In this document: piece by piece, positions 62,898 to 64,000 of the stretch
Layout of the letters: every line of letters begins with the position of its first letter
Numbering within the stretch: the first letter of the stretch is position 1
Origin: Roseobacter cerasinus
GTDB lineage: Bacteria; Pseudomonadota; Alphaproteobacteria; Rhodobacterales; Rhodobacteraceae
Length of the DNA: 64,000 nt
NCBI RefSeq assembly: GCF_009811755.1
Contig: NZ_BLIV01000003.1
Span: 248,001-312,000, forward strand
Direction: 5' to 3'
Program-made: the position numbers and the translations under genes
Notes under the pieces: generated by a model
Database searches by the model: none
Seen by the model: only the letters and a program-made list of their open reading frames with translations
Told to the model about the DNA's origin: nothing

Positions 62898-64000
62898 CTA
62901 AATTCCAAGCGACGCCTTGTAGAGCGCGATCTGATTTTCGCGGCCGATCTGGTCGGTGATCTTCTCCCAGGCTGCAGCGATGGCGTCTGCCGTTTCCTGT
63001 GCCGACCCATACTGCCCTGCATAACCCTTGGCGAGTTCGTCTTCGGCGACGGAGTAGTATTGGAAGATGCCCGGAATGCGCGGCTCAATCGCGGCATTCG
63101 GATGATTGTAGCTGTCCGCATTGGAGCCAAGGTAGTCCTCGACAAAGGCGCGGTCGTAACCGGCCTCTTCCCACTCCTCGAACTGAAAGTGTGACTGCCG
63201 GTAGGGCTGGAAGCCCGACGGGTAGGCCGAGGCCCAGAGCGACAGGTCCTTGCCGCCCAGATGCGCTGCTGCAGACCAGGCCGCTTTCTTCTTCTTCTCG
63301 TCGCCTTCGACGGTCGCCATGACGTAAACGCCCCAGCCGATGTAGGCCATGTTGGGCGCTTCATTGCGGGTCTCTTCCCAAGCACCGGCTTGCGCGTTGT
63401 AGACGCGGTCAGAGGCCGGGTTGATGCCAAAGCCGACTACATCGCCCACCACCGAGGTGTCTGAGGTGCGTGCGGACGAGCCCACGTCGCCCCACCACAT
63501 CAGCATGGAGCCGGTGCCTGCGAGGAACTGCTGGAAGGCGGTTGTGCCTGGGTCCGCGTTGATCTGATCGGCGGGATAGGCGCCTGCCTCGATCAGGTCC
63601 ATCACGTCCTGAATGGCCTGCACCCAGGCGGGGTTGTTGACCATCGGCGTCATGGTCTCCGGATCGAAGAGCCAGGCAGGGCTGTTCGGATGCTTGGCGT
63701 AAGCCGCTGCGCGGTTTTCCAGGAAGTAGAAGCCGAAGCCGCCCCAGCCTTTCAACGGGTCCAGATAGCCGTGCGCGGGCAGCCCGGTCAGCGGGTCTTC
63801 CTTGCCGACAAGTTCTTTGGTGACGGCGTTGATGTCCTGCCAGGTGGTTGGCACCTCTGCGCCACCGATGCCGTCGGGGCCGAAGTAGTCCTTACGATAC
63901 GCAAACGTATGGCAATCGCCATCAATGGACACGCGGTAGGTCTTGCCGTCCCAGGTGCCCACGGGATCCTTGAGGTAGTCGACATAGTCGTCCATGTCGA
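62898..64000 (-). CDS. Carbohydrate ABC transporter substrate-binding protein, N-terminus beyond the window
   Basis: About 367 C-terminal residues of a family 1 extracellular solute-binding protein. The frame is open to the right edge, so the signal peptide is not visible. Typical features are YRVSIDGDCHTFAYRKDYFG near the visible start, a Trp/Gly-rich GYLDPLKGWGGFGFYFLENRAA, the FQQFLAGTGSMLMWWGDVGS segment (ligand-binding edge) and a C-terminal helix EKITDQIGRENQIALYKASL. It would bind a sugar or sugar derivative. Its permease and ATPase genes are not in the window. It lies beside decayed sugar-acid genes. Confidence 0.85.
   Translation of the reverse strand, partial: DMDDYVDYLKDPVGTWDGKTYRVSIDGDCHTFAYRKDYFGPDGIGGAEVPTTWQDINAVTKELVGKEDPLTGLPAHGYLDPLKGWGGFGFYFLENRAAAYAKHPNSPAWLFDPETMTPMVNNPAWVQAIQDVMDLIEAGAYPADQINADPGTTAFQQFLAGTGSMLMWWGDVGSSARTSDTSVVGDVVGFGINPASDRVYNAQAGAWEETRNEAPNMAYIGWGVYVMATVEGDEKKKKAAWSAAAHLGGKDLSLWASAYPSGFQPYRQSHFQFEEWEEAGYDRAFVEDYLGSNADSYNHPNAAIEPRIPGIFQYYSVAEDELAKGYAGQYGSAQETADAIAAAWEKITDQIGRENQIALYKASLGI

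Overview
The window reads as a high-GC alphaproteobacterial chromosome segment, most likely from the Roseobacter group of the Rhodobacteraceae. The evidence is the protein-level character of the genes, two TRAP transporters, an agl-type alpha-glucoside operon, a GgpS-type glucosylglycerol synthase and many 1-4 bp operon overlaps. No rRNA, tRNA, CRISPR array or intact insertion sequence was seen.

Positions 1 to about 6,600 look like an accessory patch. Genes are small, spacers are AT-richer, and the patch holds a relaxase C-terminal remnant butted against an AbiV-like abortive-infection gene, a CoiA-like nuclease, a string of short overlapping minus-strand genes headed by a helix-turn-helix protein, a lipoprotein, and a perfect 22-bp inverted repeat.

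From 6,790 the window is mostly ordinary core-like DNA. Positions 7,742-15,316 hold a tight catabolic cluster: a Gfo/Idh/MocA protein and a GntR regulator on the minus strand, divergent from an SsuD-like monooxygenase, a YdhF-like aldo/keto reductase, a flavin reductase and a complete TRAP transporter. The enzyme set matches the oxidative sulfoquinovose (sulfo-SMO) pathway, with a TRAP transporter where the described cluster uses an ABC importer and with the Gfo/Idh protein as candidate NAD+-dependent sulfoquinovosidase. This is the main hypothesis of the report. It is followed by a delta-class carbonic anhydrase, a Sel1-repeat protein and a di-haem peroxidase.

Positions 18,109-27,120 carry alpha-glucoside use: aglR with a GH1 beta-glucosidase, divergent from aglEFGAK, with a 16-bp palindromic operator candidate between them. 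Positions 27,724-38,960 hold a type I secretion system (TolC-like, ABC exporter, HlyD-like), a CHASE2 adenylate/guanylate cyclase, and its probable substrate, a FecR/Ig-like/VWA/RTX surface protein. Positions 38,953-42,350 are gpsA, a HAD phosphatase and ggpS, which together make the osmolyte glucosylglycerol. tamA-tamB, an orphan flavin reductase and acs follow.

Positions 51,182-60,228 hold a second TRAP transporter convergent with pobA, an MHYT-GGDEF-EAL protein, a NIPSNAP/ABM pair divergent from an ArsR regulator, and cysK. Positions 60,539-62,490 are a tract of decayed genes: a serine-hydrolase/SMP-30 chimera with internal stops and a hydroxyacid dehydrogenase with a lost Rossmann loop and a frameshift. 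The window ends inside an ABC sugar-binding protein gene.
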